DNA of 64,000 bases from Streptomyces sp. NRRL S-340 (lineage in GTDB: Bacteria > Actinomycetota > Actinomycetes > Streptomycetales > Streptomycetaceae): assembly GCF_000720185.1 (NCBI RefSeq), contig NZ_JOIY01000019.1:1-64000 (forward strand), in the 5' to 3' direction. Every line of letters begins with the position of its first letter. The stretch's first letter is position 1. The position numbers and the translations under genes were made by a program. This document shows positions 17,502 through 25,685 of this stretch, piece after piece. Under the pieces are notes generated by a model, which saw nothing but the letters and a program-made list of their open reading frames with translations, made no database searches and was not told where the DNA came from.

Positions 17502-17670
17502 GACGGTTCACGTCCTAGGGGTGAGCGGTACGGGGCGGGGTGCGGGGAAGAGGGCGCCGGGCCGGACCGGCGGCCCGGTGCGCGGACCGGCGGGTCTGCG
17601 GACCCGGCGGACTTGCGGGCTCGCGGACCGGCGGACCGGCGGCAGGGCCTGCGCCACAGGGGCCAGGCCG

Positions 17671-17732
17671 CGGCTCAGCGGCCGGAACGGCGGCTCATCG
17701 GCCGGAATCGGCGGCTCAGTCGCCTGAGTCGG
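17671..17732. repeat. 20-21-bp repeat, three units, over the permease 3' end
   Basis: Three imperfect units beginning CGGCTCA (17671, 17691, 17712) lie between the substrate-binding and permease genes. The third unit contains the permease stop codon. Confidence 0.7.
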
Positions 17733-18579
17733 CGGGCTTCCAGCGGAAGATGCGGCGCTCGGCGAAGGTGAGCAGCCCCTCGGCGACGAGGGCGACCGCG
17801 GCGAGGATGACCATCGCGGCGTACACGCCGGCCGCGTTGAAGGTGCCCTGGGACTGCGCCACGAGCAGGCCGATGCCGTTGGTGGCGCCGATGTACTCGC
17901 CGACGATGGCACCGATGAGGGCGAAGCCGAAGCTGACGTGGAGGCTGGTGAAGATCCAGGAGGTGGCGGACGGGATGACCACCTGGAACGTGACCCTGCG
18001 GTCGCTGGCACCGAGGATCCGCGCGTTGGCCACCAGGTTGCGGTCGACCTCGCGGGCGCCCTGGAAGGCGTTGAAGAACACCGGGAAGAAGACGAGGACG
18101 ACGGCCGAGGCGATCTTGGACATCGGTCCGAGTCCGAACCAGATCACGAAGATCGGGGCGAGCACGATCCTGGGAAGCGAGTTGAGCACCTTGATGTAAG
18201 GGCCCAGGACGTCGGCCAGGAAGGGGATGCGCCCCAGCGCGATGCCGAGGACGACACCGGCCACCACACCGAAGCCCCAGCCGATCAGTGCCTCGTAGAG
18301 GGTGTACCAGATCTGCTCGCCCAGCGAGCCGAGCGCGGTGCCGTGGGTGATCCACGTCCACATCTGGTCCCAGATCTTGGACGGCATCGAGAAGTTGAAG
18401 GGATCGATGACCTCCGCGCGGGAGAGCGCCTCCCACAGGCCGAGCACGGCCACCAGGAGCAGGACGCGGGCCGCGGTGACGATCACCTTCCGCTTGCGGG
18501 CGGCTCGCGCCCGGGAGTGCGCCCTGTCGGGCGTCTTGGCCACCTCGGCGACCGGCGTGCTGAGCGTCTCAGGCGACAT
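17716..18579 (-). CDS. ABC transporter permease (SsuC/NrtB type)
   Basis: A 287-residue inner-membrane permease with about six transmembrane helices and the cytoplasmic EAA loop (GAREVDRNLVANARILGASD) that contacts the ATPase. It belongs to the BPD_transp_1 group of sulfonate/nitrate/taurine importers. I prefer the ATG at 18579, preceded by AAGAGG at 8 nt and overlapping the end of the ATPase gene by 11 nt; an in-frame GTG at 18597 would add six residues. The overlap implies one transcript and coupled translation with the ATPase. Confidence 0.92.
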   Translation of the reverse strand: MSPETLSTPVAEVAKTPDRAHSRARAARKRKVIVTAARVLLLVAVLGLWEALSRAEVIDPFNFSMPSKIWDQMWTWITHGTALGSLGEQIWYTLYEALIGWGFGVVAGVVLGIALGRIPFLADVLGPYIKVLNSLPRIVLAPIFVIWFGLGPMSKIASAVVLVFFPVFFNAFQGAREVDRNLVANARILGASDRRVTFQVVIPSATSWIFTSLHVSFGFALIGAIVGEYIGATNGIGLLVAQSQGTFNAAGVYAAMVILAAVALVAEGLLTFAERRIFRWKPADSGD

Positions 18580-19384
18580 GGGCGGCACCTCTTTCACGGG
18601 TGATGCGGACCTCTTCGCCCAGGGACTCCCAGATCTCGCGGTAGATGTCGATGAACTCGCTCTGCAGGCGCACCTGTTCGACCTTGCGCGGCCGGGGCAG
18701 GCGGATGTCGAAGACCTGCTTCACGGTGGCCGGACCGGCCGTCATCACGACCACCTTGTCGGCCAGCGCGATGGCCTCCTCCAGGTCGTGGGTGACGAAG
18801 ACGACCGAGGAGCCCGTCCCCTCCCACAGCTCCAGCAGCTCGTCCGACATCAACGCCCGGGTCTGGACGTCGAGCGCCGAGAACGGCTCGTCCATGAGCA
18901 GGATCTCGGGGTCGTTGACGAAGGTCGCGGCGAGCGCGACCCGCTTGCGCTGACCGCCGGAGAGCTGGTGCGGGTAGCGGTCCTCGAAGGCGGCGAGTCC
19001 GACCCGGGCCAGCCACGCCCGCGCCTTCTCCTTCGCCTCCGCCTTGGGCACACCGCGGAACCGCGGCCCGGCCATCACATTGGACAGCACCGTCCGCCAG
19101 GGGAAGGTGGCGTCCTGCTGGAAGACGAAGCCGACCTTGCCGCCGACGCCGGTCACCGGCTCGCCGGCCACCAGCACCTCACCCTCGGTGGGCTCCTCCA
19201 GCCCGCTGACCAGCGTCAGCGTGGTCGACTTGCCGCAGCCGGTGGGTCCCACCACGGCCACGAACTCGCCGCGCCGCACGGTCAGGTCGAGATCCCTCAC
19301 CGCGGTGTGCAGGCCCCCCGACGGGGTCCTGAACGTCTTGCTCGCGCCCCGTAGCTCGATGGCGGGGCTGGTGTCTGCGCTCAT
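18569..19384 (-). CDS. ABC transporter ATP-binding protein (SsuB/TauB type)
   Basis: A 271-residue ATPase with all motifs intact: Walker A GPTGCGKST, Q-loop FVFQQD, signature LSGGQRKRV, Walker B ILLMDEPFSALD and H-loop VTHDLEEA. It energises import through the adjacent permease and is first in the operon. The ATG at 19384 starts the homologous region, but no strong ribosome-binding site is visible. Longer starts up to 19456 are open in frame but would cover the promoter region shared with the divergent response regulator gene. Confidence 0.93.
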   Translation of the reverse strand: MSADTSPAIELRGASKTFRTPSGGLHTAVRDLDLTVRRGEFVAVVGPTGCGKSTTLTLVSGLEEPTEGEVLVAGEPVTGVGGKVGFVFQQDATFPWRTVLSNVMAGPRFRGVPKAEAKEKARAWLARVGLAAFEDRYPHQLSGGQRKRVALAATFVNDPEILLMDEPFSALDVQTRALMSDELLELWEGTGSSVVFVTHDLEEAIALADKVVVMTAGPATVKQVFDIRLPRPRKVEQVRLQSEFIDIYREIWESLGEEVRITRERGAAHVA

Positions 19385-19430
19385 GACCCGGGACGGTAGG
19401 TGTGGCCCCCGCCACAGCAGCAGTCTTCTG

Positions 19431-19482
19431 TTCGCAAGCCGTTCTTTTGCTCGCAAGCACCTGTTGTGCTCGTTTTGCTCGC
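19431..19482. promoter_or_regulatory. candidate regulator-binding repeats between ABC operon and second response regulator
   Basis: In the divergent interval 19385-19545 the sequence becomes AT-richer and shows two near-identical 9-mers, TTCGCAAGC at 19431 and CTCGCAAGC at 19450 (19-bp spacing). It also holds two copies of TTTTGCTCGC at 19445 and 19473 (28-bp spacing). Direct repeats at near-helical spacing are what a dimeric CitB-type regulator could bind. The assignment is inferred. Confidence 0.4.
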
Positions 19483-19545
19483 GCTACAACAACGGAGCCG
19501 AAACACGGGCTTAACGCTCGCCAGGCCTTGAGGGAAAGAGGCCCG

Positions 19546-20238
19546 ATGATTGACGTCCTGGTGGTCGACGACGACTTCCGTGTCGCCGAGATCAACGCGA
19601 AGTACGTGGGAAAGGTTCCCGGTTTCCGGGTGACCTCCCGCGCGCACAGTGCTGCCCAGGCACTGGCCGCCGTACAACGCGGAGGGATCGACCTGGTCCT
19701 GCTCGACCACTACCTGCCCGACCGCACCGGTCTGGAACTCGTCCACCGCATGCGCGAACAGGGCCTGGGCACCGACGTCATCATGATCACGGCGGCCGGC
19801 GACGTGGCGACCGTGCAGCAGGCGATGCGGCTGGGCGCGCTGCACTACCTGGTCAAGCCCTTCACCTTCACCGCGCTGCGCACCCGCCTGGACTCCTACG
19901 CCGCCCTGCGCCGCACCGTCGACCGCGTCGGCGGCCGCGGAGTGGCCGGGCAGGAGCAGGTCGACCGGATCTTCGGCGCCCTGCGCACCACACCGGCACC
20001 GTCCTCCCCCGGCCTGCCCAGCGGCCACTCGGAGCCGACGACGGACCTCATCTGCGGTGTCCTGCACGGCGCCGGCCGGCCGCTGTCGGCCCACGAGGTG
20101 GCCGAGCGCACCGGCCTGAGCCGGTCCACCGCCCAGCGCTACCTGCGTCACCTGGAACAGGCCGGCCGGCTGCGCCTGTCACTCAAGTACGGCGACACCG
20201 GACGCCCGGAGCACCGCTACGCGTGGGTGGCGCCCTGA
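19546..20238 (+). CDS. CitB/DcuR-type response regulator (second paralogue, no own kinase)
   Basis: A 230-residue regulator strongly similar along its length to the product of 15703-16383. It shares the start (MIDVLVVDDD against the first regulator's (M)IEVLVVDDD), the phosphorylation region LVLLDHYLPDRTGLE, the LVKPFTF segment and the C-terminal helix-turn-helix (HEVAERTGLSRSTAQRYLRHLEQAG). The ATG follows GAAAGAGG. No kinase gene adjoins it, so it may share the kinase at 13892-15706 or be cross-phosphorylated. It is divergent from the ABC importer operon, the common position for a direct regulator of that operon. Confidence 0.93.
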   Translation: MIDVLVVDDDFRVAEINAKYVGKVPGFRVTSRAHSAAQALAAVQRGGIDLVLLDHYLPDRTGLELVHRMREQGLGTDVIMITAAGDVATVQQAMRLGALHYLVKPFTFTALRTRLDSYAALRRTVDRVGGRGVAGQEQVDRIFGALRTTPAPSSPGLPSGHSEPTTDLICGVLHGAGRPLSAHEVAERTGLSRSTAQRYLRHLEQAGRLRLSLKYGDTGRPEHRYAWVAP

Positions 20239-20404
20239 CCCGGGCGGGGCGGCCGGTGCCGGTGGCCACCGGTGACCGCCGCTCCGGTGCCGCAGGTGTC
20301 ACGGGACGCCTCCCCGGCGAGGGCGAGGGCGCCCGCCTGGCGACCGGTCGCCTCGCGGCCCGCCGGGACGGCCATCGGTGTGACGGCGGCCGGGCCGGCC
20401 CCGC

Positions 20405-22003
20405 TCACACGGCCCCCGCCCCGGTCAGCGACCGCACCTCCGTCTCCGCGTGCTTGCCCTCGTCGGGCGGTTCCGCGGAGGTGACGGTGCCCAGCCAGCC
20501 GGCCACGAAGCCCAGCGGGATGGAGACGATGCCCGGGTTCTGCAGCGGGAAGTACTGGAAGTCGACTCCGGGGAAGAGGGAGTCCGGGCTGCCCGAGACG
20601 ACCGGGGAGAGCACGACGAGCCCCAGGGCCGGGATCAGCCCCCCGTACACCGCCCACACCGCGCCGCGGGTGGTGAACGCCCGCCAGAACAGGGAGTAGA
20701 GCAGCACCGGCAGGTTCGCCGAGGCGGCGACGGCGAAGGCGAGCCCGACCAGGAAGGCGACGTTGAGGTCGCGGGCGAGCAGACCGAGGCCGATGGCGAC
20801 CACCCCGACGCCGACGGCCGCGATCCGTGCCACGGCCACCTCGCCGCGCTGCCGCCCGCCACGCCGCCTCAGCGACGCGTACAGGTCGTGGGCGACGGAC
20901 GCGGAGGAGGCGAGCGTGATCCCGGCGACCACCGCGAGGATGGTGGCGAACGCGACGGCGGCGACCACCGCGAACAGCACCGTGCCGCCCGTGGAATCCG
21001 CACCGCCGCCCAGGTCCAGGGCGAGCAGCGGGACCGCCGTGTTCCCGGCCGCGTTCGACCCGCGCACGGCCTGGGGCCCGACGATCGCGGCGGCACCGAA
21101 CCCGAGCACGATCGTCATCAGGTAGAAGCCGCCGATCAGCCCGATGGACCAGAGCGCCGACCTGCGCGCCGCCCGCGCGGTCGGCACCGTGTAGAAGCGG
21201 GACAGGATGTGCGGCAGACCGCCCGTGCCGAGCACCAGGGCGAGCCCGAGGCTGATGAAGTCCAGGCGCGCGGTCCAGTCACCGCCGTACTTCAGGCCCG
21301 GCGCCAGGAAGGCCGCCCCGTGGCCGCTGTGCTCGGCCGCGGCACGCAGCAGCCGGTCGGGATCGCCGTGGAAGCGGACCATGACGAGCACGGTCAGCAC
21401 GACGGTCCCGGCCAGCAGGAGGACGGCCTTGACGATCTGGATCCAGGTCGTGGCCCGCATCCCGCCCAGCGACACATAGACCACCATCAGGGCGCCGACG
21501 CCGATCACGGCCCACGCCTGCGCCGCGCCGCCCGCGCCCGTCCGCCCCAGCAGCAGGGCCACCAGAGTGCCCGCGCCCACCATCTGCGCCACCAGGTACA
21601 GGACGGACACGGTGGCCGAGGACGTGCCCGCCGCGATCCGCACCGGCCGCTCGCTCATCCGGGCCGCCACCACGTCGGCGAGGGTGAACCGGCCGCAGTT
21701 GCGGACCAGTTCGGCGACGAGGAACAGCACCACCAGCCAGCCCACGAGGAAGCCCACCACGTACAGCACCCCGTCGTAACCGAAGAGCGCGATCAGCCCG
21801 GGCACACCGAGGAAGGAGGCGGCCGAGGCGTAGTCCCCGGCGATGGCAAAACCATTCTCCATCGGGGAGAACAGCCGCCCGCCCGCATAGAACTCCTCCG
21901 CCGAACCGTGTCTCCTGCGGCTCACCCAGGTCGTGATGGCCAGCGTGACCGCCACGAACCCGCTGAACAGCACCAGCGCCGGCGTCTGGTGGCCACCGGT
22001 CAT
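20405..22003 (-). CDS. sodium:solute symporter, cation/acetate (ActP) type
   Basis: A 532-residue SSS-family membrane transporter with about 13 helices. Typical segments are SAEEFYAGGRLFSPMENGFAIAGDYASAASFLG near the N-terminus and the Na+-site region in TM8. Together with the DUF485 partner this matches the acetate/short-chain monocarboxylate permease arrangement (yjcH-actP). The ATG at 22003 overlaps the TGA of the DUF485 gene by four bases, giving strict coupling. Uptake of acetate, pyruvate or propionate driven by Na+ or H+ is likely; the exact substrate is not readable. The gene is convergent with the response regulator gene at 19546. Confidence 0.93.
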   Translation of the reverse strand: MTGGHQTPALVLFSGFVAVTLAITTWVSRRRHGSAEEFYAGGRLFSPMENGFAIAGDYASAASFLGVPGLIALFGYDGVLYVVGFLVGWLVVLFLVAELVRNCGRFTLADVVAARMSERPVRIAAGTSSATVSVLYLVAQMVGAGTLVALLLGRTGAGGAAQAWAVIGVGALMVVYVSLGGMRATTWIQIVKAVLLLAGTVVLTVLVMVRFHGDPDRLLRAAAEHSGHGAAFLAPGLKYGGDWTARLDFISLGLALVLGTGGLPHILSRFYTVPTARAARRSALWSIGLIGGFYLMTIVLGFGAAAIVGPQAVRGSNAAGNTAVPLLALDLGGGADSTGGTVLFAVVAAVAFATILAVVAGITLASSASVAHDLYASLRRRGGRQRGEVAVARIAAVGVGVVAIGLGLLARDLNVAFLVGLAFAVAASANLPVLLYSLFWRAFTTRGAVWAVYGGLIPALGLVVLSPVVSGSPDSLFPGVDFQYFPLQNPGIVSIPLGFVAGWLGTVTSAEPPDEGKHAETEVRSLTGAGAV

Positions 22004-22557
22004 GACGCGTCCCCCTGCATGGTTCCCCGTGTCAGCACCTGCGTGTCCCAGCGCAGTTCGAGCGCGGCCCGGTCCCGCCGCAGCCGGGCGTGCCGGGCGT
22101 AGGCCCATGCGAAGAGGAAGGTGGTGAGGAACTGCGCGAGCCCCGCGAGGATCGCCACGTTCACCGCGCCCGCCACCGGCCTCGCCATCAGCCCGGGCGC
22201 GGCCGTAGCGGTCACGACGTAGGCCACGTACCAGACGAGGAAGACCACCACAGCCGGCACCACGAACCTCCGGTAGCGACCGCGCACCTCCTGGAACGCG
22301 GCACTGCGCTGCACCTCCAGATACACCTCGGCCGCCGTCGCCGCGCCCGGCCGGCCCGCTTCCTCCCGTCGTGCCGCCGGCACCCCTGCGGCGGGGGCTC
22401 CCGTCCCCTGCCCCTCGCCCCACCCGGACGCCAGCACGTCGTACCACGGATCGCGGTATCGCAGGTCCTCGGGCGCCTGCTCCCGGCCCTCGTGGCTCCC
22501 GGACGGGCCCTCGGCGCCGCCCCCGTCCCCGTGGGGACCGCCGTTGTTTGACTGCAT
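22000..22557 (-). CDS. DUF485 membrane protein, partner of the symporter
   Basis: A 185-residue protein. The first ~75 residues are Gly/Pro-rich and probably disordered. The second half is a DUF485 domain with two transmembrane helices (VVPAVVVFLVWYVAYVVTATA and AGAVNVAILAGLAQFLTTFLFAWAYA) and a charged C-terminus (ARHARLRRDRAALELRW). DUF485 proteins are encoded directly before ActP-type symporters in many bacteria, as here with an ATGA overlap. The ATG at 22557 is chosen; a TTG at 22563 in frame is possible, and no clear ribosome-binding site is visible for either. Confidence 0.85.
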   Translation of the reverse strand: MQSNNGGPHGDGGGAEGPSGSHEGREQAPEDLRYRDPWYDVLASGWGEGQGTGAPAAGVPAARREEAGRPGAATAAEVYLEVQRSAAFQEVRGRYRRFVVPAVVVFLVWYVAYVVTATAAPGLMARPVAGAVNVAILAGLAQFLTTFLFAWAYARHARLRRDRAALELRWDTQVLTRGTMQGDAS

Positions 22558-22727
22558 GCCCAAGGATGGGCGGAACGGGAGGATTCCCGGCTTCCCTTCC
22601 CCCCGCTCTTCACCCCATCAGGTGAACCGGCCCCAGACGGCCCCGCCCCGGGTGCCTCCGCCCCCGATGACTCGCCCCAGGCGGCTCCCCCGGGTGCCTC
22701 CGCCCAGGCGGCTCGGCCCCGGGTGGC

Positions 22728-23411
22728 TCAGCTCGCCGGCGGCCGCGCCAGCCCCTTCGCGTACGCGTACCGCACCGCCTGCGCCCGGTCCTTGAGGCCC
22801 GTCTTGGCGAAGAGGTTGTTGATGTGCGTCTTCACGGTGGCGGTGGAGACATGCAGCCGACGGGCGATCTCCTGGTTGCTCAGACCCTCGGCGATCAGCA
22901 CCAGCACCTCGCACTCCCGGCCGGTGAGCCCGTCCGGCGGCTCGGAGGGATGCGCCTGCCGGTGGCCGGACTCGGACAGCCGCTCCAGCAGCCGCCGCTG
23001 GATACCGGGCGACAGCCCCGCGTCCCCCGACAGCACGCTCTCCACGGCCCGGACGATCTCGTCACCCCCCGCGTCCTTGGTCAGATAACCCCGCGCTCCC
23101 GCTCTGAGCGCGGGAAACAGCGACTCGTCGTCCGCGTACGTCGTGAGGATCACGACCTGGGTGCCCGGATACCGAGACCTGATCCGCCGGGTGGCCTCGA
23201 CGCCGTCGCAGCGGGGCATCCGCAGGTCCATCAGCACCACGTCCGGAGCCACCTCCGCGACGAGCTTCACCGCCTCGTCCCCGTCGCCCGCGGACCCCAC
23301 CACCTCGATCCCCGGGAGCAGCCCCAGCAGCATCACGATGCCTTCGCGCACCACCGTCTGGTCGTCGGCCACCACCACCCGCGCCGGTTTCCTCCCGGCC
23401 TCGTCGCTCAT
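22728..23411 (-). CDS. NarL/LuxR-family response regulator
   Basis: A 227-residue regulator with a receiver domain (phosphoacceptor Asp in VVLMDLRMPRCDG, about residue 61) and a C-terminal LuxR helix-turn-helix (LTGRECEVLVLIAEGLSNQEIARRLHVSTATVKTHINNLFAKTG). The ATG overlaps the stop of the histidine kinase gene by four bases. It is the third gene of the membrane-protein/kinase/regulator operon. Target genes are unknown; repeats in front of the operon may be its own binding sites. Confidence 0.95.
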   Translation of the reverse strand: MSDEAGRKPARVVVADDQTVVREGIVMLLGLLPGIEVVGSAGDGDEAVKLVAEVAPDVVLMDLRMPRCDGVEATRRIRSRYPGTQVVILTTYADDESLFPALRAGARGYLTKDAGGDEIVRAVESVLSGDAGLSPGIQRRLLERLSESGHRQAHPSEPPDGLTGRECEVLVLIAEGLSNQEIARRLHVSTATVKTHINNLFAKTGLKDRAQAVRYAYAKGLARPPAS

Positions 23412-24559
23412 ACCGGCACCTTCAGCGTCACCACGAACCCCTCCTCGCGCGGGCCGGCCTCCAGCGAGCCGCCCAGCAGCTCGGCCCGCTCCCGCATGCC
23501 CAGCAGACCGTACCCGCCGCCGGCCCCGCTCAGGTCGCCCGGCGGGCCGCCCGAGTCCCGCACGTCCAGCATCACCTCGTGCTCTCCGTAGTCCAGCCGG
23601 AGCCGGACCTTGGCCCCCGGAGCATGCTTGCGGACGTTGGTCAGGGCCTCCTGCGCGACCCGGCGCACCGCCTGCGACGCCTCGGCGGGCAGCTGTCTGC
23701 GATCACCCGAGACGGTGACCTCCGCACCGTCGGTCGCCGCCACGAGCCGGCTGAGGAAGTCCTCCAGCGGCGTCAGCTCCCCGCGCAGCGCGGACAGGGC
23801 CTGACGGGTCTCCTCGAGACCGTCGCGGGCCATTCCCCGGGCCGCGACCACCCGCTCCAGGATCTGGTCGCGCTCCGCGCCCCGTTCGATGAGGAGCCGG
23901 GCCGCCTCCAGGTGCACGAGCTGAGCCGAGAGGCTGTGCGCCAGCACGTCGTGGATCTCCCGGGCGATCCTCGCCCGCTCCCCCAGCGCCGCGGACTCCG
24001 CCTCCGCCACCCGCGCGGCCCGCTCCTGGGCGAGCAGCCGCTGAGCGCTGCCACGGGCCTCGGCGTCGAGCCGCAGGACGTAACCCGCGAGCGCCAGGCC
24101 CGCCGCCGTGACGACGGTGGTCAGCCACCGGTCGTCGTTGGCGAGAACGAACGCGGTGAGCGCGACACCCGTCAGGGGCGTGGCCACCGCGAGCGGCAGC
24201 CTCTCCAGCGCGGCGATCGCGCAGGCGCACCAGATGACGAGGGCGGGCACATGGAAGCCCCCTGCCTGCGCGGCGGCCGCCATGCCGAGGAGAACGGCGA
24301 AGAGCCCCAGCGACGGCGCGAGCCGGTGCGCGAACGTGGTCCGGAAGAAGCCCCAGCCCGCAGCCGCCACCACGACGACGCCGGCGGCCCCGCCGAACGC
24401 CCCCCAGAGATGGACGTGACTGCTGCGGAAGGTGCTCCACAGCAGGACGGCGGCCATCAGGATCCGCGCGCCCCACCCGAGGAGGCGCCGGGGCCGGGAG
24501 ATTCCGACGCGCCCCAGCGCCTCCGGAGAGGGCCAGCGCGTCCAGACGTTCTCTGTCAC
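23408..24559 (-). CDS. DesK/NarX-like sensor histidine kinase (HisKA_3)
   Basis: A 383-residue kinase. The N-terminal half (about 25-160) has four to five transmembrane helices and no large sensor domain. A HisKA_3 dimerisation helix follows with the phosphoacceptor His in RARIAREIHDVLAHSLSAQ, then an HATPase domain (RRVAQEALTNVRKHAPGA, DSGGPPGD, GYGLLGMRERAELLGG). The GTG start has GGAAGGAG five nt upstream and overlaps the preceding gene's stop (GTGA). Such kinases often sense membrane state or cell-envelope stress. Confidence 0.94.
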   Translation of the reverse strand: MTENVWTRWPSPEALGRVGISRPRRLLGWGARILMAAVLLWSTFRSSHVHLWGAFGGAAGVVVVAAAGWGFFRTTFAHRLAPSLGLFAVLLGMAAAAQAGGFHVPALVIWCACAIAALERLPLAVATPLTGVALTAFVLANDDRWLTTVVTAAGLALAGYVLRLDAEARGSAQRLLAQERAARVAEAESAALGERARIAREIHDVLAHSLSAQLVHLEAARLLIERGAERDQILERVVAARGMARDGLEETRQALSALRGELTPLEDFLSRLVAATDGAEVTVSGDRRQLPAEASQAVRRVAQEALTNVRKHAPGAKVRLRLDYGEHEVMLDVRDSGGPPGDLSGAGGGYGLLGMRERAELLGGSLEAGPREEGFVVTLKVPV

Positions 24560-25080
24560 ACGCGCTCCTTCCACGCGGGTCGGGGGCTGCCGCCACCGTA
24601 CGCCGGGAGCGGGCCGTCGACCGGGGCGAGGGCCCGCGTCCTCTGGACGAGGACGCCTGAGCGAACCAGCAGCGTGGCGGCCAGGGCGAGCATGAGGGCC
24701 GGGCTCCCCTGGTGCAGGCCGAGCAGCGCGCCCCACCCGAACAGGCCGGCACGCAGGATGATGCCCCCGGCCCAGACGGCCATGCTCGCCCTGGTGCTCT
24801 TGGTCCACACGGTGCCGTCCGGCTCCGCCCATATGCGGGTGGTCCAGGCCCATCCGGCCCCGATCCCGAGGCCGATGACCAGTTCCGCCGCGAGCAGCAG
24901 CGAGGCCGCGGTGCGGTGGTGGGCGTCGATCAGACCGGGGTCACGCAGCGCGACCACCGCCAGGATCACGGGCATGAGCCACCAGCGCCGGTCGGCGTCG
25001 AGCCGGCGTGCGCCGAACTGCCTCGTGATCACGACGGCGGCGACGGCGACGATCACCAGCACATTGACGAGCCCGGACAT
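24556..25080 (-). CDS. integral membrane protein (CcdC/DUF1453-like) heading a two-component operon
   Basis: A 174-residue protein with about five hydrophobic helices (VNVLVIVAVAAVVITRQF, WWLMPVILAVVALRD, ASLLLAAELVIGLGIGAGWAW, MAVWAGGIILRAGLFGWGALLG, ALMLALAATLLVRSG). The pattern resembles the CcdC/DUF1453 group, which has no firm function. The ATG at 25080 has GGAGG five nt upstream; an ATG at 25092 is also in frame. The stop overlaps the kinase GTG. The coupling suggests it is an accessory membrane partner of the kinase; that is inference. Confidence 0.8.
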   Translation of the reverse strand: MSGLVNVLVIVAVAAVVITRQFGARRLDADRRWWLMPVILAVVALRDPGLIDAHHRTAASLLLAAELVIGLGIGAGWAWTTRIWAEPDGTVWTKSTRASMAVWAGGIILRAGLFGWGALLGLHQGSPALMLALAATLLVRSGVLVQRTRALAPVDGPLPAYGGGSPRPAWKERV

Positions 25081-25170
25081 CAGAGCCTCCATGAGCGGGA
25101 AGGGAAGGCCGACGGCGAGAACCGTCGACGCCTTCGACGCTACGGAAATCCGCGGGCGGAGTGATCGGAG

Positions 25171-25192
25171 CACGGGTGGATCACGGGTGGAT
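25171..25192. repeat. 11-bp tandem direct repeat in the promoter region of the kinase operon
   Basis: CACGGGTGGAT occurs twice in tandem (25171-25181 and 25182-25192), and CACGGGTGGA recurs at 25216-25225. The tandem copies lie 91-112 nt upstream of the membrane-protein start on the minus strand. Their spacing of one helical turn suggests a protein-binding site, possibly for the LuxR-type regulator of the operon. Confidence 0.6.
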
Positions 25193-25394
25193 CCCACACC
25201 GCCGCCGACTCCACCCACGGGTGGAGAGAGGACCGTGGCAGAGCCCTGCGCACCGGCGACGTACCGGCGCCCCGGCCGCCGGCGCGGCTCGGCCCCGCGG
25301 ACGGAGACCGGAGCCGGTCCGCCGCGCGTCACGTGGACCGGCACAGGCCCGCCCGCCGCGCATCGGCCCGGCTGACGTCCTCCGCCCCCGCCCC

Positions 25395-25487
25395 CGCCCA
25401 CGGCCGGCCCGGCCGACGCCTGCCCGCCCGCCAGACATCGTCGGCTGACGCCTGCCGGCCCGCCCACGGCCGGGCCGGCCGACGCCT
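25395..25487. repeat. 27-bp dispersed direct repeat
   Basis: A 27-bp block (CGCCCACGGCCGG followed by CCCGGCCGACGCCT or its one-base variant) occurs at 25395-25421 and 25461-25487, with related GGCCGGGCCGGCC blocks around. No function is apparent. Confidence 0.75.
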
Positions 25488-25685
25488 CTCCGTCCGCCGC
25501 CGGCCGGGCCGGCCGGTGGTGGAGCAAGTTCCTCCGCGGCACGCCGGCCCGGCCGGCTCTCGCGACGGAGTTCCGGCCTTCCGGGCTCAGGCGCTCCACG
25601 ACGGCCGGCACCGAGTTCCGTCCGGGCAGGGACACCGGCCCGGACCTGCCTGGGCCGGTCCCGCGGCTGTCCGGTCCGCCGGCCG

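Larger units (their letters stand above)
25081..25685. other. intergenic region upstream of the membrane-protein/kinase operon
   Basis: About 605 bp between the parE stop and the membrane-protein gene, both on the minus strand. The part near 25170-25225 has direct repeats likely to belong to the operon's promoter. The rest (25230-25680) is very GC-rich, with GGCCGG-type repeats and no recognisable gene or terminator. Confidence 0.6.
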
